DNA from: JACMLX01 sp040384325
GTDB lineage: Bacteria; Gemmatimonadota; Gemmatimonadetes; Gemmatimonadales; Gemmatimonadaceae
DNA: 64,000 nt
Reading direction: 5' to 3'
Assembly: GCA_040384325.1 (NCBI GenBank)
Contig: JAZKJL010000005.1
Coordinates: 62,001 to 126,000, forward strand
A model generated the notes under the pieces. The model was not told where the DNA came from. It did no database searches and was given only the letters and a program-made list of their open reading frames with translations. Numbering within the stretch: position 1 is the stretch's first letter; each line of letters begins with the position of its first letter. Below, piece by piece: positions 41,889 through 50,290 of this stretch. The translations under genes were made by a program, and so were the position numbers.

Positions 41889-42635
41889 TCAGCCGTGCGC
41901 CTTCTGGACGCGCACGGCGAGCAGCGTGCCCGGCTTGCCGGCGGCAACTCGGCGGCGATCGAACCAGTGACTCACCGGACGCAGTGGCGCCGGCAGGTAC
42001 GAGTCCACCATCCCTTCGCGGCTGAAATTGTAGATCTCGCGCGATGCGAACTGTGACGCGTCCCGCTCGTAATCCTCGGGCGCGTTGGAGCGGTAGAACA
42101 CGGGATAATTCTCGTAGCGCTCCTCGCCGCGCTTGCCTTGCGTGACGTTGAGGTAGGTGGACTTCACGTTCAGCTGGTCCATCAGCCGCGAGATGCTGCA
42201 GAAATAATGACGACGGTCCACCGTCAGGCCCCAGAAGACGCCGCCGGGCTTGAGCACGCGGTGCAGCGTCTGGAAGAAGCCGGCGGGATCGGGCACGTGC
42301 TCCAGCACCATGATCGCATAGGCCACGTCCACCGAGGCATCCGCCAGCGGCGCCTCGTGGAAGAGGGCCCGGTGGGTCTCGGTGAAGTGCGCGCCGAGGG
42401 TGATCTCGGTGTCGGGCTCGATGCCGATGAAACGACCGGTCATTGCGGCCAGCCTGGCCTGCAGTTCGTCGCTGCCGTCGAAGCCATGGCCGCAGCCGAT
42501 GTCCACCACCGTGCTTCCGGGCGGCACGTCGGCGGCCACCATCTCGTAGAACATCGGGGCACGCCAGAGCCCCGTGCGGTATCGAGCGAGGTGGCTGGCG
42601 TATGCGGCCTGGCGGTCGGAAGCCGTCGTCGTCAT
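41889..42635 (-). CDS. SAM-dependent methyltransferase (class I)
   Basis: This 248-residue Rossmann methyltransferase has motif I VVDIGCGHGFDG, acidic motif II IGIEPD, and motifs IV-VI VDVAYAIMVLEHVPDPAGFF and LKPGGVFWG. Its general pattern resembles methyltransferases of small molecules or sugars (Methyltransf_11/25 type); the substrate is unknown. ATG 42635 gives MTTTASDRQ. It is convergent with the molybdopterin oxidoreductase gene, 15 bases apart. Confidence 0.88.
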   Translation of the reverse strand: MTTTASDRQAAYASHLARYRTGLWRAPMFYEMVAADVPPGSTVVDIGCGHGFDGSDELQARLAAMTGRFIGIEPDTEITLGAHFTETHRALFHEAPLADASVDVAYAIMVLEHVPDPAGFFQTLHRVLKPGGVFWGLTVDRRHYFCSISRLMDQLNVKSTYLNVTQGKRGEERYENYPVFYRSNAPEDYERDASQFASREIYNFSREGMVDSYLPAPLRPVSHWFDRRRVAAGKPGTLLAVRVQKAHG

Positions 42636-42873
42636 GTCGTGAGAAGGTTCGGTGATCAGGAGGTGCAGTGACACCTCTGGTGGGGCGCAGCGCGCACGAC
42701 CGGCGCGAGAGAGAGACGGTTTCCCGGGCGGGGAGTCACTGGTCTCGTCGACCGCAACGGATCGTCGAGCGATCGCTGGTGCACAAGGTAGTGGAGCGTG
42801 GCCGCCCTCAGGACGGCAAGCGGCCGCAGGTGGGCACCTCTTGCTCCGGCAGCGGAAACGCGGATGCGAGCAC

Positions 42874-42893
42874 GATGCCGGCACGCCGGCATC
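42874..42893. promoter_or_regulatory. Perfect 9-2-9 inverted repeat in the MoxR upstream region
   Basis: GATGCCGGC and GCCGGCATC flank the bases AC. Such compact palindromes are often operators. The stretch 42636-43044 also contains several GC hairpins (for example AGGTG/CACCT near 42830) but no convincing gene. Confidence 0.35.
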
Positions 42894-42927
42894 GACCTGT
42901 GGTGCCCCCGCGCCTTCCACACATCCG

Positions 42928-42933
42928 TACCTT
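42928..42933 (+). promoter_or_regulatory. TACCTT box upstream of the MoxR leader
   Basis: TACCTT resembles the -10-like boxes elsewhere in the window. A transcript from about 42940 would be only about 90 bases long if it ended at the terminator at 42995-43027, or would continue into the MoxR gene. Confidence 0.3.
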
Positions 42934-42994
42934 GCGAGGGTCCGCGCGTCGCAGTCGATGTGTGCGATGCTGCCACTGAAACGAACACGACAAG

Positions 42995-43027
42995 TGACGG
43001 CGTTCGCCTCACGAACGCCGTCATTTT
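42995..43027 (+). terminator. Perfect intrinsic terminator just before the MoxR gene
   Basis: TGACGGCGTTCG (42995-43006) and CGAACGCCGTCA (43012-43023) form a perfect 12-base-pair stem with a 5-base loop, followed by TTTT. It acts on + strand transcripts and lies 17 bases before the GTG of the MoxR-like gene. The only annotated + transcript it could end is a short leader, so it looks like an attenuator or the end of a small RNA. Confidence 0.8.
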
Positions 43028-43044
43028 CCCTTCTGAGGTATTCC

Positions 43045-44496
43045 GTGTCCCAGTTGCCCAGCACCCTCGGTGCGCTCAAGCGCTCCCAGTGGGGTGAGCC
43101 GTCCCGTGCCACTCGCAGCGTCAAGGACGAGATCCGCGCCAACCTGCTGTCACGCGTGCGTGCCGGCGGCACGCTGCTGCCCGGCGTGATCGGCTACGAG
43201 GAGACCGTGCTGCCGCAGCTGGTGAACGCCCTCCTCAGCCGCCACAACTTCATCCTGCTCGGCCTGCGCGGCCAGGCCAAGAGCCGCATCCTGCGCGCGC
43301 TGACGGCCTTGCTGGACGATGAGATGCCGATCGTGGCCGGCAGCGAGATCAACGACAGTCCCTTCGCGCCGATCTCGAAGTTCGCGAAGACGCAGCTCAC
43401 CGAGGGCGGTGACGACACGCCGATCGCGTGGGTGCACCGCGACGAGCGCTACATCGAGAAGCTGGCCACGCCCGACGTGACCATCGCCGACATCATCGGC
43501 GACGTGGACCCGATCCGCGCCGCGCGCGGCGGGCACATGCTGAGCGATGAGCTGACGATCCAGTTCGGGATGCTGCCGCGCGCCAACCGCGGCATCTTCG
43601 CGCTCAACGAGCTGCCGGACCTCTCGGGCAAGGTGCAGGTCGGCCTGTTCAACATCATGCAGGAAGGCGACGTGCAGATCAAAGGCTTCCCGGTGCGCCT
43701 GCCGCTGGACGTCATGCTCTGCTTCACCGCCAACCCCGAGGACTACACGGCCCGCGGCAAGATCATCACACCGCTCAAGGATCGTATCGGCAGCGAGATC
43801 GTGACGCACTACCCGCTGACGGTGGACCTCGGCGTCTCGATCACGAAGCAGGAGGCGTGGACGAAGCGCGAGTCGGTGAAGATCACGGTGCCGACGTTCA
43901 TGTCGGAGCTGGTGGAACGGATCGCGTTCGAGGCGCGCGAGGACAAGCGCGTCGACCGCCGCAGCGGCGTGTCACAGCGGATGCCGATCTCGGTGCTGGA
44001 GAACGTGGTCTCGAACGCCGAGCGTCGCGCGCTGCAGACCAACGAGGACGTGGCGGTGCCGCGCATGAGCGACGTGTACGCGGCGCTGCCGGCGATCACC
44101 GGCAAGATCGAGCTGGAATACGAGGGCGAGCTGGTGGGCGGCGAGAAGATCGCGCGTGAGCTGATCCGCCGCGCGGCGGATGCCACCCTTTCCAGCGTGG
44201 GCAAGGATTTCTCGAGCGACGAAATCGTGATCTGGTTCGACGAGGGCGGCGCGCTGCAGGTGTCCGACGACGTGGCGGCGGCGGTGATGGTCAAGGCCTT
44301 CGAGACGGTGCCCACGCTGCTCAACATCGTGCGTGCACTGCGCCTGGCCGATCCGGCAGACCATGGCACCACTGCGGCGGCCGCTGAACTCGTGCTCGAG
44401 GCGCTGGTGGCGCGGAAGAAGATCAGCCGCAGCGACACGGGGCAGTACGGCCGTGCCATTCCCGAGAAGCGCCGCCGTCCGAGCGACGACTTCTAG
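43045..44496 (+). CDS. MoxR/BchI-type AAA+ ATPase
   Basis: This 483-residue AAA+ protein is of the MoxR/magnesium-chelatase-subunit group. Walker A is LGLRGQAKS (residues 72-80), Walker B-like GIFALNELPDL carries Asn-Glu instead of Asp-Glu, and sensor 1 is FTANPEDYTARG. A C-terminal helical extension is rich in charged residues. These ATPases usually work with a VWA-domain partner to insert metals or assemble enzymes. The expected partner is encoded at 46671, after two minus-strand sugar genes. GTG 43045 has GAGG 6 bases upstream. Confidence 0.9.
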   Translation: MSQLPSTLGALKRSQWGEPSRATRSVKDEIRANLLSRVRAGGTLLPGVIGYEETVLPQLVNALLSRHNFILLGLRGQAKSRILRALTALLDDEMPIVAGSEINDSPFAPISKFAKTQLTEGGDDTPIAWVHRDERYIEKLATPDVTIADIIGDVDPIRAARGGHMLSDELTIQFGMLPRANRGIFALNELPDLSGKVQVGLFNIMQEGDVQIKGFPVRLPLDVMLCFTANPEDYTARGKIITPLKDRIGSEIVTHYPLTVDLGVSITKQEAWTKRESVKITVPTFMSELVERIAFEAREDKRVDRRSGVSQRMPISVLENVVSNAERRALQTNEDVAVPRMSDVYAALPAITGKIELEYEGELVGGEKIARELIRRAADATLSSVGKDFSSDEIVIWFDEGGALQVSDDVAAAVMVKAFETVPTLLNIVRALRLADPADHGTTAAAAELVLEALVARKKISRSDTGQYGRAIPEKRRRPSDDF

Positions 44497-44518
44497 TTCC
44501 TGTCGAGGCAGGGCAAGA

Positions 44519-44796
44519 GCAACAGCAGATCGCAGAACTGAACAGCCGAAGAACGTAACGGCCGCAGAAGGGCACGACTGCTTCCGGCACGATGGAGCGC
44601 TAAGCGACCCTCTGTGCGAAAGCACGACAACTTTTCTTTGTCGGTGCGTGCGCAACGGGAACTGCATTGCCTGAGCGCCACGTGCTTGTGGTCTGAATCG
44701 TCAGAAGGGCGCGCGAGTCGAATTGAAGGCTCGATGCGCGCGCCCTTCTGCGGCTGTGCAGTTCTGCGGCTTTTCCCTTCTGCGATCCGCTGTTGC
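44519..44796. repeat. Long imperfect palindrome, two 55-base arms
   Basis: Arms 44519-44573 and 44742-44796 match as reverse complements at about 46 of 55 positions, sharing GCAACAGC, GATCGCAGAA and GCCGCAGAAGGGC blocks. An inner hairpin at 44703-44750 (AGAAGGGCGCGCG and its complement) uses the right arm in an alternative pairing. The sequence differs from the TGACACAAAG repeat family. With the GA tract it fills most of 44497-44850, which holds no gene I can see. Confidence 0.75.
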
Positions 44797-44807
44797 CGTT
44801 CGATCGT

Positions 44808-44840
<33 letters not shown>

Positions 44841-44850
44841 CGCGCGCGTG

Positions 44851-45426
44851 CTATGCTTTCGCGACCTGGCCGTCGCGCAAGGTGTAGCGCTGGCCCGTGA
44901 CCGGGTCCGCGGCGTCCGCGGTGCCGGTGAGTGGGAGTGGCAGCCGTTCGCCGTGCTCGCTCATCCAGCCGACCTGCCGCGCCGGCACGCCGACCATCAG
45001 CGCGTACGGCTTGACGTCGTGGTTCACCACGGCGCCGGCACCGATGAAGGCATAGGCCCCGATGGTGACGCCGCAGACGATGGTGCAGTTGGCGCCGAGG
45101 GTCGCGCCGCGCCGCACCAGCGTGTCGCGGTACTCGTCCTTGCGCGAGACCGCCGAGCGCGGGTTGTAGACGTTGGTGAACACCATGCTCGGCCCGCAGA
45201 ACACGTCGTCCTCGAGGGTCACGTTGTCGTAGATGGAGACGTTGTTCTGCACCTTGCAGTTGTCGCCGATCACGACTCGGTTGCCCACGAAGACGCCTTG
45301 CCCGAACGAGCACCGCGCACCGATGCGGGCGCCGCCGCTGACGTGTACCCAGTGCCAGATGCGGCTGCCGTCACCGATCACCGCGCCATCATCCACGATC
45401 GCGGTGGGGTGGATGGTCACCGCCAT
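44851..45426 (-). CDS. WlbB/WbpD-like N-acetyltransferase (hexapeptide)
   Basis: This 191-residue left-handed beta-helix acyltransferase has hexapeptide repeats from IHPTAIVDDGAVIGDGSRIW through NCKVQNNVSIYDNVTLEDDV to ATLGANCTIVCGVTIGAYAF. The typical end GVPARQVGWMSEHGERL matches WlbB/WbpD-type UDP-2-acetamido-3-amino-glucuronate acetyltransferases. It overlaps the operon with the Gfo/Idh gene, whose stop is one base before its ATG. The shared pathway supports the assignment, but the exact sugar is inferred. Confidence 0.88.
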   Translation of the reverse strand: MAVTIHPTAIVDDGAVIGDGSRIWHWVHVSGGARIGARCSFGQGVFVGNRVVIGDNCKVQNNVSIYDNVTLEDDVFCGPSMVFTNVYNPRSAVSRKDEYRDTLVRRGATLGANCTIVCGVTIGAYAFIGAGAVVNHDVKPYALMVGVPARQVGWMSEHGERLPLPLTGTADAADPVTGQRYTLRDGQVAKA

Positions 45427-45427
45427 C

Positions 45428-46504
45428 TCAGTACTCCAGCGGCAGCGCAACGCGCTTGCCGTCGCGGGCGCTGAGGTAGGTCGCAATCAGCAGCTCCAGC
45501 GAGTGCAGCCCCTCGCGGCCATCGGTGTCCGGTTCCACTTCACCGCGCAGCGCGCTGATCACGTTGTCGTAGTACAGCGGATGCCCGAAGCCGTAGACCG
45601 ACGTGGTGTCGTAGCTCGCCTGCTCCACCAGCGCGTCGTCCGGGTCGCTGTCCTCGAACTCCCAGTGTTCGATCTTGTTCACCGCCACGCCACCGAGGCG
45701 CACCGTGCCCTTCTCGCCCAGGATGGTGATCGACCCCTCGAGATTCTTGGGATAGGTCAGCATGGTGACGCTCATCGAGCCGAGCGCGCCGGTGCGCCAG
45801 CGGATCGACAGGACACCGGTGTCCTCGACCTGGATGTTGCGCGCCAGCGTGGCGGTGTAGGCCTGCACGCTCTCGACCGGACCCACCAGCCAGTCCAGCA
45901 GGTCCACGTAGTGGCTGGCCTGGTTCATGAACGCCCCGCCGTCGAACTCCCACGTGCCACGCCATGCCGCGCTGTCGTAGTAGCTCTGCGGCCGGCTCCA
46001 GAACACGTTCACGTTCACCATGTACACCTTGCCGAAGCGGTGCTTCTGCATGGCGCGCTTGACCAGCTGCAGCGTCGGGTTGCGACGGTTCTGCTTCACC
46101 ACGAACAGGTGCACGCCGGCGGTGTCGCAGGCGCTCACCATCGCCTTGCCGTCCTGCCAGCGGGTGGCCATCGGCTTCTCGGTGACCACGTGCCGGCCGG
46201 CGTCGGCGCAGCTGATGGCCTGCGCGGCGTGCAGGCCGCTCGGTGTGGCCAGGATCACCGCGTCCACCGCCGGCTCGTGGGCCAGCAGTCCCTCGATGGA
46301 GTCGTACGGCGTGGCGCCGGTTGCCGTGGCCGCAGCCGCCAGGCGCTCCGGTGACACGTCGCAGACCGCCACCAGCTCGGCGCGCTCACCGTGGGCCTGA
46401 ATGGCCCCGATGTGGTTGGCCGAGATCCGGCCGCAACCCACGAGCCCGAAGCGAATCTTGCGCCCGGTGATGGGCTTGGCGCGGGAGGGAATGATGAGCG
46501 ACAT
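45428..46504 (-). CDS. Gfo/Idh/MocA oxidoreductase, WlbA/WbpB-like
   Basis: This 358-residue NAD-dependent sugar dehydrogenase has the nucleotide fold FGLVGCGRISANHIGAI, the catalytic EKPMATRW with its Lys, and FMNQASHYVDLLDWLVGPVE, as in WlbA/WbpB enzymes that oxidise C3 of UDP-GlcNAc-uronate. Together with the acetyltransferase gene it covers two steps of diacetylated amino-uronate synthesis. The C6 dehydrogenase and aminotransferase are not in this window. The start MSLIIPSRAK at 46504 was taken; extra upstream residues look non-coding. Confidence 0.87.
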   Translation of the reverse strand: MSLIIPSRAKPITGRKIRFGLVGCGRISANHIGAIQAHGERAELVAVCDVSPERLAAAATATGATPYDSIEGLLAHEPAVDAVILATPSGLHAAQAISCADAGRHVVTEKPMATRWQDGKAMVSACDTAGVHLFVVKQNRRNPTLQLVKRAMQKHRFGKVYMVNVNVFWSRPQSYYDSAAWRGTWEFDGGAFMNQASHYVDLLDWLVGPVESVQAYTATLARNIQVEDTGVLSIRWRTGALGSMSVTMLTYPKNLEGSITILGEKGTVRLGGVAVNKIEHWEFEDSDPDDALVEQASYDTTSVYGFGHPLYYDNVISALRGEVEPDTDGREGLHSLELLIATYLSARDGKRVALPLEY

Positions 46505-46616
46505 GGCAGGAAGGAATGGTGTGGAGGCCGGAAAATAGCCGCCTGCGTGCGGTTTGGCTCGCCAGTCAGTGCGGTGGATGCGGCGTGCCGTGGCACGAGT
46601 GCCTGCCACTGCCTGT

Positions 46617-46622
46617 TATCAT
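46617..46622 (+). promoter_or_regulatory. TATCAT -10 candidate upstream of the VWA gene
   Basis: TATCAT in a GC-rich context lies about 50 bases before the VWA gene. A GTG at 46630, 7 bases after the box, opens a 14-codon frame that stops in an ATGA overlap with the VWA start. This could be a short coupled leader peptide. Confidence 0.35.
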
Positions 46623-46670
46623 GAAGTCGGTGCGCATCTGGCGCACTGCGTGGCCGGTGCCGGAGGAAAC

Positions 46671-47951
46671 ATGAAGTTCCATACCTACACGAAGTACAAC
46701 CCCGAGATGGCCGACGCAGTGGACCTGCAGTCGCTGCTCGACGGGTTGTCGGACTTCCTGCTGCAGTCGGGGTTCGCCGAGTCGGGCGGATACAACCCGT
46801 ACTGGGGAAGCAACGAGGATCCGGCCGACCGCTCGCTCGAGGCGCTCAAGGAAGCGATCCTCAATGCGCTGATCGAGAGCGGCCAGTTCACGCCTGAGAT
46901 GCTCGAGGCCCTCCGCGGCGAAGGCGACGAGGTGTCGGAGGCGAAGCTGGGCGAACTGCTGGACCAGATCGTCCAGCGCCTGATCGCCGACGGCTTCATC
47001 AACACCGAGCTGCCGCCGAAGGCGATGGACTCGCACCAGCCGGTGACCGGCAAGGGCGGCCTGGCGCACGCGGCCAGCAAGGACGTGCAGTTCAACCTGT
47101 CGCAGAAGGGCATCGACTTCCTCGGCTACAAGTCGCTGCGCAACATCCTCGGCAGCTTCGGCAAGAGCACCTTCGGCAGCCACGACACGCCCTACCTGGC
47201 CACCGGCGTCGAAAGCGACGCCTGGAGCAAGCCGTACGAGTTCGGCGACGTGCTGAACCTGGACGTGAACGAGACGCTGAAGAACTCGATGCTGCGCACC
47301 GGGTCACTCGACGTGCCGATGGACCTGGAGTACAGCGACCTGATGGTCCGGCAGTCGGAATATCGCTCCAGCTGCGCCACGGTGCTGATGCTCGACACGT
47401 CGCACTCGATGATCCTGTATGGCGAGGATCGCTTCACGCCGGCGAAGAAGGTGGCGCTGGCACTGACGCACCTGATCCGCACACAGTTCCCCGGCGACAC
47501 GATCCGCGTGGTGCTGTTCCATGACAGCGCCGAGGAGATTCCGCTGGCGGCGCTGGCCGGCGCGCAGGTGGGGCCGTATCACACCAACACCGCCGAAGGG
47601 CTCAAGCTCGCCCGCCGGATCCTGATGTCGCAGAAGAAGGACATGCGGCAGATCGTGATGATCACCGATGGCAAGCCGAGCGCACTGACCATGCCGAACG
47701 GCCAGATCTACAAGAACAGCATGGGCCTCGACATGAACGTGATCGGACAGACGCTGAAGGAGGTGGCCGACTGCCGTCGCTCCGGCATCACCATCAACAC
47801 CTTCATGCTGGCCCGCGACTACGCCCTGGTGGAGTTCGTGAAGAAGGTGTCCGGCATCTCGCGCGGCAAGGCGTATTTCACCAACACCATGAGCCTCGGC
47901 CAGTTCGTGCTGATGGACTTCCTGCGCAAGAAGACGAAGAGAGTCTCCTGA
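46671..47951 (+). CDS. VWA-domain protein, probable MoxR partner
   Basis: The 426-residue protein has a helical N-terminal half (LDGLSDFLLQSGFAESGG, LRGEGDEVSEAKLGELLDQI) and a C-terminal von Willebrand A domain. The MIDAS site is DTSHS at residues 242-246, with Thr in HTNTAEGL and Asp in MITDGKPS. It has no signal peptide and is presumably cytosolic. Such proteins pair with MoxR ATPases. Here the ATPase lies 2.2 kb upstream on the same strand. A GGAGG ribosome site with AAAC spacer precedes the ATG. Confidence 0.92.
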   Translation: MKFHTYTKYNPEMADAVDLQSLLDGLSDFLLQSGFAESGGYNPYWGSNEDPADRSLEALKEAILNALIESGQFTPEMLEALRGEGDEVSEAKLGELLDQIVQRLIADGFINTELPPKAMDSHQPVTGKGGLAHAASKDVQFNLSQKGIDFLGYKSLRNILGSFGKSTFGSHDTPYLATGVESDAWSKPYEFGDVLNLDVNETLKNSMLRTGSLDVPMDLEYSDLMVRQSEYRSSCATVLMLDTSHSMILYGEDRFTPAKKVALALTHLIRTQFPGDTIRVVLFHDSAEEIPLAALAGAQVGPYHTNTAEGLKLARRILMSQKKDMRQIVMITDGKPSALTMPNGQIYKNSMGLDMNVIGQTLKEVADCRRSGITINTFMLARDYALVEFVKKVSGISRGKAYFTNTMSLGQFVLMDFLRKKTKRVS

Positions 47952-47983
47952 CACGGGCTGCCCGCACTCGCTCGAAGAGGAAG

Positions 47984-48682
47984 GTGTCACCCGCCGCACG
48001 CGTCCGTGATGACGCGCTGCGGCGGTTCGGTCGTCTGCTCAGGGCTTGGTATCGCGTGCACGCCCGCGACCTGCCATGGCGCCGCACGCGCGACCCGTAC
48101 GCGATCCTCGTATCGGAGCTGATGCTCCAGCAGACGCAGGTCCTGCGGGTGGTGCCGCGCTGGCACGAGTTCCTGGCGCTGTTCCCCACCCTGCACACGA
48201 TCGCAGTGGCGGAGGTCACGCAGGTCGAAGCGGCGTGGGAAGGGCTGGGATACTACGCCCGCGCCCGCAATCTCCATCGCACCGCGCGACTCGTCACGCG
48301 CGACGGTTCCGATGCAGCAGCCACGCTGCCGTCGGATGCGGAGTCATTGCGCGGGCTCCCCGGCATCGGGCGTTACACCGCTGGCGCAGTGGCCAGCTTC
48401 GCCTACGGCAAGCGTGTGCCACTGGTGGACACGAACGTGGCGCGGGTGCTGCAGCGCGTGTTCCTGCCGCGCGCGAAGCGGAAGGTGGCTGCCACCGAGC
48501 ACGCGTTGTGGGAACTGGCCGAACGTTCGCTGCCCGGCACCGCCGCGGCGGTGTGGACGCACAACCAGGCGCTGATGGAGATCGGCGCGCTGGTGTGCAC
48601 TGCACGCGTGATGCACTGCACGAAATGCCCGGTGCGACCGGTGTGTGCGACGTACGAGCGCATGCAGGTCGCAGCGCGCTAG
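47984..48682 (+). CDS. mutY: A/G-specific adenine glycosylase MutY, short form
   Basis: It removes adenine mispaired with 8-oxoguanine. The helix-hairpin-helix glycosylase core is complete: SELMLQQTQVLRVVPRW (catalytic Glu), LPGIGRYTAGAVASFAYG (Tyr), VDTNVARVLQR (Asp) and the 4Fe-4S cysteines in VCTARVMHCTKCPVRPVC. At 232 residues it lacks the C-terminal NUDIX-like domain that recognises 8-oxoG in standard MutY of about 350 residues. It may be a short MutY or a related adenine glycosylase. GTG is the start codon. Confidence 0.88.
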   Translation: MSPAARVRDDALRRFGRLLRAWYRVHARDLPWRRTRDPYAILVSELMLQQTQVLRVVPRWHEFLALFPTLHTIAVAEVTQVEAAWEGLGYYARARNLHRTARLVTRDGSDAAATLPSDAESLRGLPGIGRYTAGAVASFAYGKRVPLVDTNVARVLQRVFLPRAKRKVAATEHALWELAERSLPGTAAAVWTHNQALMEIGALVCTARVMHCTKCPVRPVCATYERMQVAAR

Positions 48683-48688
48683 CGTCGG

Positions 48689-50236
48689 TCAGCGCGAGAT
48701 GGTCCCGGTGTACTCGAGGATGTCCCAGTCCTCGGTGCCGCCGGCTCGGCGATAGTTCGTGCGGAGGAATTCCTCGACCGCCGGGTAGGTGGAGATCTCG
48801 CGCTCGCGCAGCTCGTCGTCACGCTGCAGCAGGCTCGCTGACGGAATCAGCCACCAGCGCGCAGGCTGCGCACGCATCCCCGCCTCGAACTCGGCGCGGT
48901 AGCGCGCGCGGTAGGCCGTGCCCGGACCGTCGAAGAGCGGGCGGATCACCGCGAACCGCGTCGGCAGCGTGAGGTCGCTCACGAAGTACGGACCCATGTG
49001 CATGGCCCACATCATGATGCGCGCCGGCCGCGGCTCGATGCGCGACAGGCTGTCGACGATGCCGTACGCCGCGTCGGAGTGGTGCCCGTAGTAGCGGAAC
49101 TCGTGCCGCTCGTAGCGCGCACGAATCTCCGTGTTGATGCGCGAGCGCGTGAACCGGTAGAACAGTTGCAGCGGTGCGGCCGCACCGGCGGCCAGCGCCA
49201 GCAGCAGCGCCACCGCCCGGAACCGCGCCGCCGGCACCCCCGCCACCTCGCGGCGCAGGGCCATGAAGCCGCAGTCGGCCAGCAGCGCCAGGAACGGCAG
49301 CATCGGCAGGCCATGGTAGGTCCAGAAGCGCCCCTGCACGATCACGCCGGCCACGGCGCCGAGAAATCCGACCACCAGCGCCCAGGCCAGCCGTCGCTCC
49401 TTCAATGGCGGTGCCAGTGCGCCGAAGATCGCGAACGGCACCACCACGCCCCACGGCGTCGTCAGCACCTGCTGGAAGGCCGACGGGAAGCGCGTGATCC
49501 AGTTGGTGTCGAGGCCCGCGTACACGTCACGCGTCCACCGCTGCGCGTCGAGGTATGCGTCCCAGCCGCCCCACGCCTTCACCAGCCAGAGGATGATCGC
49601 CACACTGGTGACGATGCCGACCAACACCAGCAGCGAGTGCACCACTCGCTGTCGCGTGCTGCGCTGCGGCACGAACGCGATCAGCATCCACAGCACCACC
49701 GCGAAGCCGATGTAGAACGGCTTGCTCATCGTGGCCAGACCGACCAGCGACCCCGCCACCAATGCCGCCACCGGATTGCCGATCAGCACCAGCCCGCAGG
49801 CGGCGATCAGCCACGAGGCCGTCCAGCCATCGGGCTGTGCGCTCTGCCAGAAGTCGAGGCTCGCGTACCAGAGCGCGTACAACGCCATCGCGATCGCACC
49901 ACCACCCGGGAGCGCGATGCGCCGGGCCACCGAGCGGATGCCGAGCAGGCCCAGCACCACCATCGCGATGTCGAAGGCACGAATGCCCCACGAGTTCCGG
50001 CCCACGATGTTCTGGACCAGCAGCGACGGAAGCCAGGCGCCCGGCCCCTTCGTATCCCACGCGTCGCGATACGGGGCCCCGCCGCGATGCACCGTGTCGG
50101 CGATCCAGGCGAAGACACCGTCGTCGCCGGAAAGCGGCCAGGTCAGGGCGACCAGGCTCCACCCCACGAGGATGCACCCGACCACCACCAGCATGGGGCC
50201 TTCCCACCATGAGGTGCCGCGTTCGTCCGTCGTCAT
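48689..50236 (-). CDS. GT39/ArnT-like polytopic membrane protein
   Basis: This 515-residue inner-membrane protein has about ten to twelve helices. The first loop carries GDDGVFAWIADTVHRGGAPYRDAWDTKGPG, with an acidic residue pair as in GT-C glycosyltransferases of the ArnT/PMT kind. The C-terminal ~120 residues are soluble. It probably uses a lipid-linked sugar donor, but the substrate is unknown. It neighbours the dTDP-rhamnose cluster on the same strand. Confidence 0.8.
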   Translation of the reverse strand: MTTDERGTSWWEGPMLVVVGCILVGWSLVALTWPLSGDDGVFAWIADTVHRGGAPYRDAWDTKGPGAWLPSLLVQNIVGRNSWGIRAFDIAMVVLGLLGIRSVARRIALPGGGAIAMALYALWYASLDFWQSAQPDGWTASWLIAACGLVLIGNPVAALVAGSLVGLATMSKPFYIGFAVVLWMLIAFVPQRSTRQRVVHSLLVLVGIVTSVAIILWLVKAWGGWDAYLDAQRWTRDVYAGLDTNWITRFPSAFQQVLTTPWGVVVPFAIFGALAPPLKERRLAWALVVGFLGAVAGVIVQGRFWTYHGLPMLPFLALLADCGFMALRREVAGVPAARFRAVALLLALAAGAAAPLQLFYRFTRSRINTEIRARYERHEFRYYGHHSDAAYGIVDSLSRIEPRPARIMMWAMHMGPYFVSDLTLPTRFAVIRPLFDGPGTAYRARYRAEFEAGMRAQPARWWLIPSASLLQRDDELREREISTYPAVEEFLRTNYRRAGGTEDWDILEYTGTISR

Positions 50237-50290
50237 TCGTGCGAGCTGGCGTGAGCGTGCGCGTGCGTGTGCGCGGTGCGCACCGGCGTC

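Noticed and set aside
42656..43024. 122-codon minus-strand frame upstream of the methyltransferase
   Set aside because: No domain, no ribosome site, and it spans the perfect terminator. It looks non-coding.
42652..43044. N-terminal extension of the MoxR-like frame
   Set aside because: The extension contains a perfect intrinsic terminator and unconserved Arg/Ser-rich sequence. GTG 43045 with its own ribosome site is better.
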